Positions 38,304 through 48,623 are shown, counted from the stretch's first letter. The stretch: 54,451 nt of DNA from Candidatus Symbiothrix sp. (GCA_031261295.1 JAISKT010000162.1:1-54451); one strand, 5' to 3'. Numbers and translations: made by a program. Notes: generated from the letters alone by a model not told the origin.

Positions 38304-39047
38304 TCATTTATTCAATTTGATCTGTTCGCCGGTTTTACCGAATCGTCTTTCCCTTTTCTGAAAATCCAGAATCGCTTCGTAAAGGTTCTCTTCCCTAAAT
38401 TCGGGCCAATAAACAGAAGTAAAATAAAGTTCCGCATAAGCCAATTGCCATAAAAGGTAATTGCTGATGCGGTATTCGCCTCCCGTCCGGATCAATAAAT
38501 CCGGATCAGGAATATTTTGGGTGGAAAGATGCTTGGAAATCACTTCTTCGGTGATGTTTTCTATTTCCAAACTTCCTTCTTTTACTTTTCTTGCAATCGT
38601 TTTAGCGGCTTCGGTTATTTCCCAACGGGAAGAATAGCTGAGCGCCAACACCAAAGTCAATCCGGTATTGTGACTTGTTGTTTCGATACATTCGTTCAAA
38701 TTGTCTTTGGTGACTTGCGGCAAACGATGCACATCCCCGATTACCTGGAGACGCACATTATTCTTCATCAAATCCGGCGTTTCGCGTTGAATAGCAGTCA
38801 CCATCAACGCCATCAACGCATCTACTTCCTCTTGGGGACGATTCCAATTTTCGGTTGAAAAAGTATAGACCGTCAGGTACTTGATACCGATATCTCCTGC
38901 AGCTTCTACTACTTTACGAACCGAAACAACACCTTCCTGATGGCCCATATAACGATCCATGCCGTTCTGTTTCGCCCATCGCCCATTCCCGTCCATTATG
39001 ATGGCGATATGCCGGGGAAGCCGTGTTAAATCAATTTGTTCTTTCAT
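38304..39047 (-). CDS. uppS: Isoprenyl transferase / undecaprenyl diphosphate synthase
   Basis: [99 protein letters not shown]. Confidence 0.96.
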   Translation of the reverse strand: MKEQIDLTRLPRHIAIIMDGNGRWAKQNGMDRYMGHQEGVVSVRKVVEAAGDIGIKYLTVYTFSTENWNRPQEEVDALMALMVTAIQRETPDLMKNNVRLQVIGDVHRLPQVTKDNLNECIETTSHNTGLTLVLALSYSSRWEITEAAKTIARKVKEGSLEIENITEEVISKHLSTQNIPDPDLLIRTGGEYRISNYLLWQLAYAELYFTSVYWPEFREENLYEAILDFQKRERRFGKTGEQIKLNK

Positions 39048-39751
39048 CAGTTTGTTATACATCTTCCATCCCTGAGTCCAAATTCCCAGGTAATGGAAAA
39101 AAGTAAAGTATTATACCAATCTCTGTTTTTGAATAATCCGTTTTGAACATGATACGGATTATTCAAGTTAAATCCTTCGGAATCAGGTGCATCAAAACTG
39201 TCGTTAAACAATTTATGAACTGTATATTCCACACCCAGATTCAACCGGTTTCTTATCTTATATTTTACGCCCACTCCCAATGGAAAATTAATTCCGAAGA
39301 AAGTTTGGTTTTTCCCGGGAGCTACCGTCACTCCCAAACCGGCCAACATATAAGGAGAAATTTTACTTGTATTCAGATACGCAAATTTGTCGCTATACGG
39401 CAGGAAATTGAATTCCATTTGTCCGCCTAACTCAAAAAAACTGCGGCTGAAAGACGTTTGTGCATGGCCGGGAAATACATTTTCTACGTTTTTCGTATCA
39501 CCCGTCACTTTTCCCATGAATAAATCCGCTTTCAATGCCCAACGGAAATTCAGGTTGTTCCTGAATATCAGCCCGGCCGCCGGATTCCATCCCTTGAAAA
39601 GGGAATTTTCATTGGCATCCCCCATGTACATGGACATTCCCGCCATTCCTCCAATTTCGTACCTGTATTCTTGTGCAACCGCCGTTGCACCCCAACATGC
39701 AAGCATGCCGGCGATTAATACTACTTTTATATATTTTGAAACTGATTCCAT
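39047..39751 (-). CDS. DUF6089-like outer-membrane beta-barrel protein
   Basis: [49 protein letters not shown]; start placed at internal MESVSKYIK ahead of the signal peptide; located immediately upstream of uppS. Confidence 0.75.
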   Translation of the reverse strand: MESVSKYIKVVLIAGMLACWGATAVAQEYRYEIGGMAGMSMYMGDANENSLFKGWNPAAGLIFRNNLNFRWALKADLFMGKVTGDTKNVENVFPGHAQTSFSRSFFELGGQMEFNFLPYSDKFAYLNTSKISPYMLAGLGVTVAPGKNQTFFGINFPLGVGVKYKIRNRLNLGVEYTVHKLFNDSFDAPDSEGFNLNNPYHVQNGLFKNRDWYNTLLFSITWEFGLRDGRCITN

Positions 39752-39827
39752 AAAAATACGATCCCTTAATGAAAACGCTAAAATCGCTTCAAAATTATAT
39801 TTATCCTTACTTTTGTCTCTTAAGTCC

Positions 39828-39911
39828 GTCATTTCGAGCGTAGCGAGAAATCTAAATTGTTCCGTAGGGCCTACGACTTAGCCTTAGATTTCTCGCTACG
39901 CTCGAAATGAC
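39828..39911 (-). terminator. 28-bp perfect inverted repeat (GTCATTTCGAGCGTAGCGAGAAATCTAA type) with nested palindrome
   Basis: Left arm 39828-39855, right arm 39884-39911, loop contains CGTAGG-G-CCTACG; lies just after the stop of the 39920-41308 gene. T run is on the + strand side only. Confidence 0.6.
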
Positions 39912-39919
39912 GATTTTTT

Positions 39920-41308
39920 TCATTCTTTGAATGTATGAGAATTTAATACTCCTTTCCAAATATCCGTCAGAGGCGATTGATTTCGTCCGCCGGCTATATA
40001 AAAATATTTCCCATCCGTATCGACCACTACCGAAGCATCGTATCGTAAAATATAGTCTTCCGGAGCGTGTGTTTTTTCTCCCCGGGCTTTCCAGACAAGA
40101 CCACCGTCCATCGAATAATATATCTCGTTATTGTAATCTTCATTTTCCAGCAAACCGCCTAAAAACCAAATTTCATTGTTATACAAAAAAGCATTTCCGC
40201 CTTTAATGGCCGGAAGCGGATTTTGCGTATTGGACAGTTTTACCCAATACAGTCCGTTTTCTGTAGCCCAAACGTTTTGCAAATTACCGACAAGAGTGAT
40301 TTTATTTAAAACCAACGCCCGGTTATTGATAACCGAAAAAGTTGTATTCGGAAAATCGGCGGGCGTTTGCTCACCATAATTTAATGTTTTGACTTCATTT
40401 GTAATTGAAAGGATATCGGGAAAGAAGGCAAAGAGGTTAATCCCGTCCTTATTATTTACCACTAAAGACAGACCCGCTTTTTGAGCTGCACTTGGTTCTT
40501 CCAAATAACCTAAAATAGCAACCACAACATCCTCATTTTCCGTATTCGTATTTATTTTATTCCAGGAAGAGGCATCTGTAGAAACATATAATTCTCCCGT
40601 TGAAGTAAAAGCGAATAAAGCCTCTTTACTCGTTTGAATCCCGTTGATAACCAAAGTATTAGGAAGCCCGTTCAAATTATTGTCCGGTTCCCATTGCTCC
40701 ATATCTGTGGATTTATAGGAAGAAATTGTTCCGGCATCATTGACGAAAGTATAATAAGCCTCCTTAAATTTCACCGTTTTGTTATTCCCTGAACTGAGAA
40801 AATCCGCAGAAGTTACCTTCGCATATTGTACGGAATCGGGATCTACCTGATGAATATTTATTTTGAGTGTATATTCTTTTTTAATATTTATGTCGGAAGG
40901 AGCAAATACCGAAAATTGCAAACCACCCTGCAAAGCTTTGGAAATATCCAGCGAATCAGTTGTTTTTACCCAAACGGAATCTCCATTCACAAGAGTCAGC
41001 AGATTGGACATTCCCGAACCACTGGTGAACGTGATTTTCACTTTATTAATTTCCTGTTTTAAATGACGTAGCGTATCGGTTAAATAAGGTAGGGAATCGT
41101 GATTGTAAATTTCACCGGTGGTCTGGTCGATACTGAAAAGAGTTTTGGCCAGGATAGACACCGAATCGTGTGAAAGGAACAAAGAAGTAATTTGGGCGTC
41201 TGTAGAAACGATATATTCATCTTCATCACTTCCTCCCAAACAAGAAGCCAAGCCCGTTAAAAGTAACGAACTTAGCAGAATGTAAAAACCGGTTTTTAAA
41301 TGCACCAT
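39920..41308 (-). CDS. Lipoprotein, DUF6242-like
   Basis: LTGLASCLGGSDEDEYIVSTDAQITSLFLSHDSVSILAKTLFSIDQTTGEIYNHDSLPYLTDTL; kelch/sialidase-like C-terminal part. Confidence 0.65.
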   Translation of the reverse strand: MVHLKTGFYILLSSLLLTGLASCLGGSDEDEYIVSTDAQITSLFLSHDSVSILAKTLFSIDQTTGEIYNHDSLPYLTDTLRHLKQEINKVKITFTSGSGMSNLLTLVNGDSVWVKTTDSLDISKALQGGLQFSVFAPSDINIKKEYTLKINIHQVDPDSVQYAKVTSADFLSSGNNKTVKFKEAYYTFVNDAGTISSYKSTDMEQWEPDNNLNGLPNTLVINGIQTSKEALFAFTSTGELYVSTDASSWNKINTNTENEDVVVAILGYLEEPSAAQKAGLSLVVNNKDGINLFAFFPDILSITNEVKTLNYGEQTPADFPNTTFSVINNRALVLNKITLVGNLQNVWATENGLYWVKLSNTQNPLPAIKGGNAFLYNNEIWFLGGLLENEDYNNEIYYSMDGGLVWKARGEKTHAPEDYILRYDASVVVDTDGKYFYIAGGRNQSPLTDIWKGVLNSHTFKE

Positions 41309-41396
41309 ACTGTTTTATTTTAAAAAAAGCTTTTGCCATGCAAAAGTAGAAACATTTTTGACTTAAATTGCTAACTTAATCAATATTTATATATTT

Positions 41397-42299
41397 TTAG
41401 TTCTTAAAGAGTAAAATCAAAGTTTTTTCACATTTTTGAACACTTTTCAACCGGCCGGAAATGACCGGCGCTTTTACTCCTTCTTTCAACTCCATCGCGC
41501 TCACTTCTATTTGCGCTTCATCCCACAAATTTTCTTTCAGAAAACTTTGCAAAAGGCTCGCGCCGCCTTCTACAATCAGCGATTGAATGCCTTGTGCATG
41601 TAATTCGCGCATCAACTCCGGAAGCGTTTTACGGCTGTCGGCTTTTATCTTCACCGGATCATTTCCATGCCAATAACGCACATTCAACAGCGGTTTATCC
41701 AATTCCTGCGTTCGGGAGCCTACCATAATCGCCGTTTCTTCCGCCCGCATCTTGTGAACTAATGTCCGGGTAAAGTCATTTGAAAACACTACCGGCTTTT
41801 GTCCGTCATTTATTTCCCGGATTTTATCGATGTATCCGTCGGAAGACTGCGCCCATTTCAAAATAATGTAAGGCCGTTTTTTGTTTACGAAAGTCAAAAA
41901 ACGTTTGTTGAGTTCCTCACATTCTTCTTTCAATACGTCCATTACCACTTCAATCCCGGCGTTTCTCAGCCTTTCGATTCCTTTTCCCGCCACTTGCGGA
42001 AACGGATCCGTTTGTCCGATAACTACGCGCGGAATCTGTTTTTCGATAATTAATTCCACACAAGGAGGCGTTTTCCCGTAATGAGCGCAAGGCTCAAGAT
42101 TCACATACAAAGTGGAATCTTTCAATAATTCGGGCTTGCGTACGGAATGAATGGCATTCACTTCCGCATGGGCCTCTCCCCATTTCCGGTGATAGCCTTC
42201 CCCGATTATTTTACCCTTGTGGACAATCACTGCGCCGACCATCGGATTAGGAGCAACGGAACCGATTCCTTTTTTTGCCAATTCCAGGCAGCGGCGCAT
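41397..42299 (-). CDS. ribD: Bifunctional riboflavin deaminase/reductase RibD
   Basis: MRRCLELAKKGIGSVAPNPMVGAVIVHKGKIIGEGYHRKWGEAHAEVNAI; LYVNLEPCAHYGKTPPCVELII. ATG at 42299; the upstream 56 aa in the track is repeat-derived. Confidence 0.95.
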   Translation of the reverse strand: MRRCLELAKKGIGSVAPNPMVGAVIVHKGKIIGEGYHRKWGEAHAEVNAIHSVRKPELLKDSTLYVNLEPCAHYGKTPPCVELIIEKQIPRVVIGQTDPFPQVAGKGIERLRNAGIEVVMDVLKEECEELNKRFLTFVNKKRPYIILKWAQSSDGYIDKIREINDGQKPVVFSNDFTRTLVHKMRAEETAIMVGSRTQELDKPLLNVRYWHGNDPVKIKADSRKTLPELMRELHAQGIQSLIVEGGASLLQSFLKENLWDEAQIEVSAMELKEGVKAPVISGRLKSVQKCEKTLILLFKN

Positions 42300-42304
42300 G
42301 TATT

Positions 42305-42382
42305 GGGTGCACGGTTCACGGTTCACGGTACATGGATCGTCCTCACTATTCGTGCACCGTGCACCTTTGCACCGTGTACCCA
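42305..42382. repeat. Repeat-rich inverted intergenic element between ribD and prmC
   Basis: TGGGTGCACGGTTCACGGTTCACGGTAC ... GTGCACCGTGCACCTTTGCACCGTGTACCCA; 7-nt CACGGTT tandem units and inverted arms. Confidence 0.65.
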
Positions 42383-42402
42383 AAATCATTATCTTTGCAG
42401 TC

Positions 42403-43260
<858 letters not shown>

Positions 43261-43310
43261 AATTAGGTAACCTATTCTGTAGTTAGGTTTTTGAGGGGCA
43301 AACATTCTCT

Positions 43311-43525
43311 GCAATGATGAAACCGCTCCGCGGTTTTGGGTAGATGGGGTGAGATTTTTTCTACAATAATGCAATCGCTCCGCGATTGGCGGTGGGCATT
43401 ATGGTTCATTTGTATCTGCAATGATGAAACCGCTCCGCGGTTTTGGGTAGCTGGGGATGAGATTTTTTCTACAATAATGCAATCGCTCCGCGATTGGCGG
43501 TGGACATTATGGTTCATTTGTATCT
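43311..43525. repeat. Tandem duplication (about 107-108 bp units), each carrying two REP palindromes
   Basis: gcaatgatgaaaccgctccgcggttttgggtag[a/c]tgggg...ggttcatttgtatct repeated at 43311 and 43418 with minor differences. Confidence 0.9.
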
Positions 43526-43717
43526 ACAATAATGCAATCGCTCCGCGATTGGTGTTTTTTGGTCATCCCCATTGTCGGAGTAAATAATGTCAACGCCGGA
43601 GGCGTTGCATTATTGTAGTTATTAATCAATCTCATATCCCCTACAATCGCGGAGCGATTGCATTATTGTAGTAGCACAAAATAATACCACCTACCACCGT
43701 CAACCGCGGAGCGGTTG
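43320..43717. repeat. Eight REP-like 17-nt palindromes (7-bp stem, TCC/GGA loop) left of the transposase
   Basis: + orientation: 43320-43336, 43372-43388, 43427-43443, 43480-43496, 43535-43551. Inverted: 43591-43607, 43644-43660, 43701-43717. Confidence 0.9.
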
Positions 43718-43827
43718 CATAATTACAGAAATCAGAAAAAAAAACAAATCAATAATATTGGAATTTAATCAAAATTATCTTATTTTTGTACAATATTGTT
43801 TTTAATAATTATTTAATCTCCAGCATT

Positions 43828-44295
43828 ATGCCGAAGCCCAATGTTTACACCCAAATTTACATACAGTTAGTTTTTTCTCCTAAAAATCGGAATGCACTAT
43901 TACACAAAGAAATTCGACCTACTGTATTTTCTTACATTTCAGGAATCGTCGATAAAATGGCGCATAAATCTATTGCTGTTAATGGAATGGCGGATCATGT
44001 TCATATTCTATTCGGACTGGATCCGAAGATTTCAATTTCCGACACTGTTCGCGACATTAAACGTTCATCTTCTTTATTTATCAACTCTAATCATTTATGC
44101 CGTTATAAATTTGAATGGCAGGAGGGCTATGGCGGATTTTCTTATGGTCGGTCTAATTTAAATAAGGTTTATAAATATGTTTTAAATCAAGAAAAACACC
44201 ACCAAAAAATGACATTTAAAACCGAATATACTGGTTTTTTGGATAGATTTGAAGTTCCATACGAAGATCCCTATTTATTTCAATTTTTTGATTAA
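43828..44295 (+). CDS. IS200/IS605-family (Y1/HUH) transposase, RAYT-like
   Basis: MPKPNVYTQIYIQLVFSPKNRNALLHKEIRPTVFSYISGIV; NGMADHVHILFGL (HUH); FEWQEGYGGFSYGRSNLNKVYKYVLNQEKHH (catalytic Tyr). ATG at 43828. Confidence 0.92.
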   Translation: MPKPNVYTQIYIQLVFSPKNRNALLHKEIRPTVFSYISGIVDKMAHKSIAVNGMADHVHILFGLDPKISISDTVRDIKRSSSLFINSNHLCRYKFEWQEGYGGFSYGRSNLNKVYKYVLNQEKHHQKMTFKTEYTGFLDRFEVPYEDPYLFQFFD

Positions 44296-44307
44296 TAAAT
44301 GATAATG

Positions 44308-44439
44308 CAACATCTCCGATGTTGTATTCGGATGGTAGAGACGCGATTAATCGCGTCTCTACGTTATGCAACCGCTCCGCGGTTGACGGTGGTAGGTGGT
44401 ATTATTCTGTGCTCCAATAATGCAACGCCTCCGGCGTTG
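44308..44439. repeat. Three REP-like palindromes right of the transposase plus a 28-bp perfect palindrome
   Basis: 44308-44324, 44369-44385, 44423-44439; GTAGAGACGCGATTAATCGCGTCTCTAC at 44335-44362. Confidence 0.9.
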
Positions 44440-44451
44440 ACATTATAAAAA

Positions 44452-44484
44452 ACGCCCGCATTGCAACGAAGCAAATGCGGGCGT
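44452..44484 (-). terminator. Intrinsic terminator of the OmpA-family gene
   Basis: ACGCCCGCATTtGC/GCAAATGCGGGCGT-like arms, minus strand followed by TTTTTTAT. Confidence 0.75.
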
Positions 44485-44512
44485 CAGTAAAATTACTTTT
44501 TAATTATTATCC

Positions 44513-45841
44513 TCAAGGAATAATGAAAATGGTTACGCGGTTCCAATCATTTTCTGCAAACGGTTGTACTTTATCACCATAATGTTTAAGTACCAAACGG
44601 CTTTTATCAATACCGAATTTGCCTGTTAACAAGTTAGCAACAGCATTTGAACGGTTTTTTGATAATTGCAGGTTAAGAGAAGGAGTACCTGTATTTTTGT
44701 CAGCATAGCTGGCTAATTCCAATTTAGATCCCGGGTGGCCAATCAGGTATTCAGCAGCTTTTGCTACATTTACCAATTGGTTATCGCGAACTACATAGCT
44801 GCCGATCGTGAAAAATACCGGAGTTAATTCTTCTGTCTTTGCAGGTTCCGGTTGTTTAACTTCCGGGCAAACGGGTACCGGAGGACAAGCAGGCGCCGGA
44901 GGACATACTGTACCCGGACGGTTGCGAAGTTCGTTGATTTCTCTGTTCAATGCATCTACTTCAGCTTGATCATACAATGGAGCTTTGATGAAATGACGGA
45001 AATTGAAACGATAAGTTAAACCTAATCTTGCATTTGCAACGATATCCATATTATGTGAGCCACCAGCCAAACGATCGAAGTTGTCGGGAGCGGTTATTGC
45101 TTGAGCATCCAAATAAAGATCCCATCTGTCACCCAGACGGAAGTTTAATTGCAAACCGAATTTTTCTACAATACTGTTAACCGCTGTTACATTGTCATTA
45201 AGATCCAAGAGATTATCAAAATCGTTTGATCCAAAAGTATGAGCATAACCCAAACCTGCATAAATTACCGGATTGAAGAATGCTTTCGGATTGTAATGCG
45301 TGAAAAGATTTTTCAGATTTACCAAGAAATCCAATGTACCTGCTGCATAAGTAACTTCGTTGGTATAACCACCTCCATCTCTTGCTTCCAAGAAACGAGA
45401 TCCGTCTCCGGAATAATAACCAATAGAACCAGCAGTTGGGTAATGTTTACCTGTGTACCATAAACCGGTTGTACTTGTAGAATAGCCCTTTAGTTGTGCA
45501 CCTGTAGCATTGATACGAAGTCCCCATACCGGAGAAAACCATTTACCGACAGATAAACCACCTGTTGGAACCAAATCATCAAATGCGTCTAAATCTCTGG
45601 AATTTTCAGACAATAAACGAGCAACCCCACCTTCTAAAGAGAAGAACCAATTGCTATTTGGTTTGTTGGCTACCCATGTAGTTCTTACGGCTGTTGAATT
45701 AGCTTGTTTATCGACTGCGGTCAGATACACTTCCCGGGCTTTCTCGTCGCCGGGATACTGATTTTCCACAGCCAATTCTTTTTGTGCATTCACACACACG
45801 GCTGAAAGCAGAAATACTGCTGTTAAAAATAAATTTTTCAT
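44513..45841 (-). CDS. OmpA family outer-membrane protein
   Basis: Signal peptide, beta-barrel, proline-rich linker CPPAPACPPVPVCPEV, C-term VFFTIGSYVVRDNQLVNVAKAAEYLIGHPGSKLELASYADKNTGTPSLNLQLSKNRSNAVANLL. Confidence 0.92.
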   Translation of the reverse strand: MKNLFLTAVFLLSAVCVNAQKELAVENQYPGDEKAREVYLTAVDKQANSTAVRTTWVANKPNSNWFFSLEGGVARLLSENSRDLDAFDDLVPTGGLSVGKWFSPVWGLRINATGAQLKGYSTSTTGLWYTGKHYPTAGSIGYYSGDGSRFLEARDGGGYTNEVTYAAGTLDFLVNLKNLFTHYNPKAFFNPVIYAGLGYAHTFGSNDFDNLLDLNDNVTAVNSIVEKFGLQLNFRLGDRWDLYLDAQAITAPDNFDRLAGGSHNMDIVANARLGLTYRFNFRHFIKAPLYDQAEVDALNREINELRNRPGTVCPPAPACPPVPVCPEVKQPEPAKTEELTPVFFTIGSYVVRDNQLVNVAKAAEYLIGHPGSKLELASYADKNTGTPSLNLQLSKNRSNAVANLLTGKFGIDKSRLVLKHYGDKVQPFAENDWNRVTIFIIP

Positions 45842-46093
45842 CTTCTTTTTGTTTAGGATGTATTAATTAAAATTGATAATTTTCACTTTCTTTTCTTTAC
45901 TGCTTTTTATAAGCCAGCAAATTTTGGGCCAAATTTAACTATTTTACATAGAACTACCAAGAAATTCTATATTTTTTTAAACATGGCACCCATTTTTTTT
46001 CTCAAATTGAGAATATTTTACATATAAACGCCCATCCCATTCATATTGTTTATATTTTTTTTTACCTTTGTAAATCAAATTAGCGTTCAACGC

Positions 46094-48604
46094 ATGAAAA
46101 AAACACAATCGCTACTAATCTTGTTTTTCCTGGGAATTCTATTTTCCCTCCGGGCGCAAGATTTCAAACTTATCGAATCCGGTTATTTTCGGAATAATGG
46201 AGTAAATATAATGGCTTTTGACGACATTTACCCCGAAGGACACCAAGGCGGACTGTCGATCATTATGCACGGCAACCGGGTCGCAACGAACGGGGATCTC
46301 CGTCTGGAAGCTACTCCCGGGCAATGGCAGCCCGTTCCCAGACAAAACGATCGCCGGTTGGATGCCGCTGCCAATACGATTACGGCTTTTATGAGCTATC
46401 CCGATTCTTCCCGCCACCTCACCGGTTTCAATCCTATGCTCTATCCGGATATTACGCTTAATTATACGGTAACGGTGAAAGGCGAAGGTAAATCCATCCT
46501 TGTAACCGTGGATTTAGACCGCCCCGTTCCTGAAAAATTGATTGGGAAAGTGGGATTCAACCTCGAATTGTTTCCGGGCGCTTTATTCGGTAAAACCTGG
46601 ATTATGGACAATCAAACCGGTATTTTTCCCCAACAACCGAACGGGCCGCTTCTGGAAACGGCTCCGAATCATTCCCATCCGGGGAATTTCAATCCTGCCG
46701 GAAAAGCCGACTCCCAAAAACTGATAACCGAAACGTATTCCCCCATGGCAGCCGATGATCTAATTGCCGCTCCGTATGCTATAGGCAAAAAACTCATCAT
46801 TCAACCGGCGGACCTATATAATAAGGTATCAATCGAATCGCAGACTGCGAATCTTCAATTATACGACGGGCGGATGAATCACAACAACGGTTGGTTTGTG
46901 GTGCGTTCGGAAATTCCGGCAGGTGCAACTAAGGGTGCAATCCGCTGGGTGATTACTCCCAATAGTGTGGAAAACTGGCTGTATGCTCCGGTGATCCAAA
47001 CTTCTCAGATCGGGTATCATCCCAATCAAACCAAAGTAGCTGTGATTGAATTGGATGAGCGGGACAAAAATTTCACGGAGGCTGCTTTGATTAAAATTAC
47101 CGGAAACGGGGAAGAAATGATAAAAACTTCTCCTGCGGCTCATTGGGGAAAGTTTTTACGCTATAATTATTTGAAATTTGATTTCACCGAAATAAAAGAA
47201 GAAGGTTTGTATCAAATAAAATACGGGAATTCCCAATCTTCTGTTTTTCGTATTGCCCCAAATATATATGATCGCGGCGTGTGGCAACCGGTATTGGAAT
47301 ATTTTCTTCCGGTGCAAATGTGTCATACGCGTGTCAATGAGAAATACCGCGTTTGGCACGATGCCTGCCATTTGGACGATGCCCGCATGGCTCCGGTTGA
47401 TTTTAACCATTTCGATGGATATGCGCAAGGGCCTTCCACACTGACAAAATATCAGCCGGGCGATGTTGTTCCGGGAATGAATGCCGGCGGGTGGCACGAT
47501 GCCGGCGATTTTGACCTGCGTGTAGAATCCCAATCGGGCGAAACTTATATCCTGTCGCTGGCTTATGAAGCGTTCAAAGTAGATTACGATGTGACCTCCA
47601 TTGATCACAACCGGCATCTGACTGAAATCCACCAACCGGATGGAAAACCTGACATTTTGCAACAAATTGAAAATGGCATTTTGACAGTTGTTGGCGGTTA
47701 TCGTGCGTTAGGACGCTTGTACCGCGGAATTATTTGCAATGATTTGCGCCAATATGTCTTGTTGGGCGATGCCGCTGCTATGACTGACAATATCCGGGGA
47801 AACGAAGACGACCGCTGGGTTTTCACCGAAGACCATCCGCTCCGCGAACTGACCACTGCGGCCCATTTGGCTGCAGCTTCCCGTGTATTGAAAGGATTTA
47901 ACGATACGTTAAGCGTTCAGTCCCTGGCGATTGCCCGTAAATTATACGAAATTACGCAAGTAGCTGATCCGGCCAAAAACGCGAAAATACAGGCTGCCGT
48001 GGAATTATTCCTGACTACCGGAGAAAATCAATACAAGGATTATTTGTTGAAAGAAACCGGTTATATCGTTCAAAATATCAATCAGACAGGTTGGTTTACC
48101 GGTCGATTTGAAAAAGCGATTCACGACAAAAAATTCACCAATGCTGTTACCGGCGCTTTGCAGGAATTCAAAAATGAAATTGAAAAACAAGGAGCGGAAA
48201 CTCCTTACGGCATTCCTTACCTTCCGTATATCTGGGGAGCGGGCTGGGACATCCAGCGGTTCGGGTTTTACCAATATTTCCTGCATACGGCTTACCCCGA
48301 AATATTTTCGGCAGAATACCTGTATAATGCACTAAATTTTGTGTTGGGATGTCATCCCGGATCCAATACCGCTTCTTTCGCTTCGGGAGTAGGCGCTAAA
48401 TCGGCTATTCCCGGTTACGGACTCAACCGGGCCGACTGGTCGTATATACCGGGCGGCGTAATCTCCGGTACGGCATTGATCCGTCCGGATTTTCCGGAAT
48501 TATTGACATTCCCTTATTTATGGCAACAAACAGAATATGTGTTGGGCGGCGGATCGGGACATTATATGTTCTTGGTGTTGGCTGCACAACAATTACTTCA
48601 TTAA
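46094..48604 (+). CDS. Glycoside hydrolase family 9 (CelD-like Ig N-domain)
   Basis: QTSQIGYHPNQTKVAVIEL (CelD_N); MNAGGWHDAGDFDLRVESQSGETYILSLAYEAF; FVLGCHPGSNTASFASGVGAKSA. Confidence 0.88.
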   Translation: MKKTQSLLILFFLGILFSLRAQDFKLIESGYFRNNGVNIMAFDDIYPEGHQGGLSIIMHGNRVATNGDLRLEATPGQWQPVPRQNDRRLDAAANTITAFMSYPDSSRHLTGFNPMLYPDITLNYTVTVKGEGKSILVTVDLDRPVPEKLIGKVGFNLELFPGALFGKTWIMDNQTGIFPQQPNGPLLETAPNHSHPGNFNPAGKADSQKLITETYSPMAADDLIAAPYAIGKKLIIQPADLYNKVSIESQTANLQLYDGRMNHNNGWFVVRSEIPAGATKGAIRWVITPNSVENWLYAPVIQTSQIGYHPNQTKVAVIELDERDKNFTEAALIKITGNGEEMIKTSPAAHWGKFLRYNYLKFDFTEIKEEGLYQIKYGNSQSSVFRIAPNIYDRGVWQPVLEYFLPVQMCHTRVNEKYRVWHDACHLDDARMAPVDFNHFDGYAQGPSTLTKYQPGDVVPGMNAGGWHDAGDFDLRVESQSGETYILSLAYEAFKVDYDVTSIDHNRHLTEIHQPDGKPDILQQIENGILTVVGGYRALGRLYRGIICNDLRQYVLLGDAAAMTDNIRGNEDDRWVFTEDHPLRELTTAAHLAAASRVLKGFNDTLSVQSLAIARKLYEITQVADPAKNAKIQAAVELFLTTGENQYKDYLLKETGYIVQNINQTGWFTGRFEKAIHDKKFTNAVTGALQEFKNEIEKQGAETPYGIPYLPYIWGAGWDIQRFGFYQYFLHTAYPEIFSAEYLYNALNFVLGCHPGSNTASFASGVGAKSAIPGYGLNRADWSYIPGGVISGTALIRPDFPELLTFPYLWQQTEYVLGGGSGHYMFLVLAAQQLLH

Positions 48605-48623
48605 TAATCATTTAATAAAAATT

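Larger units (their letters stand above)
43584..44446 (+). mobile_element. Candidate RAYT/REP composite element with nested inverted repeats
   Basis: Outer 32-bp exact IR (43584-43615 / 44415-44446) and inner 50-bp IR with one mismatch (43673-43722 / 44364-44413) around an IS200-type transposase. Confidence 0.65.

Noticed and set aside
38135-38453. Plus-strand ORFs rich in FFSFASF/ISFI near the bamA start
   Set aside because: Derived from the TTTCAT repeats and antisense to bamA/uppS.
43311-43551. CRISPR-like appearance (short palindromic repeats separated by unique sequence)
   Set aside because: Intervals are uneven, the intervening sequence is itself duplicated, orientations flip, and no cas genes are present; REP/BIME explains it better.
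43272-43587. Overlapping ORFs with repeated peptides (MNHNVHRQSRSDCIIVEKIS..., 43272-43517 and 43336-43587)
   Set aside because: They are translations of the tandem REP module; repeats are explained at DNA level and both strands are open by chance.
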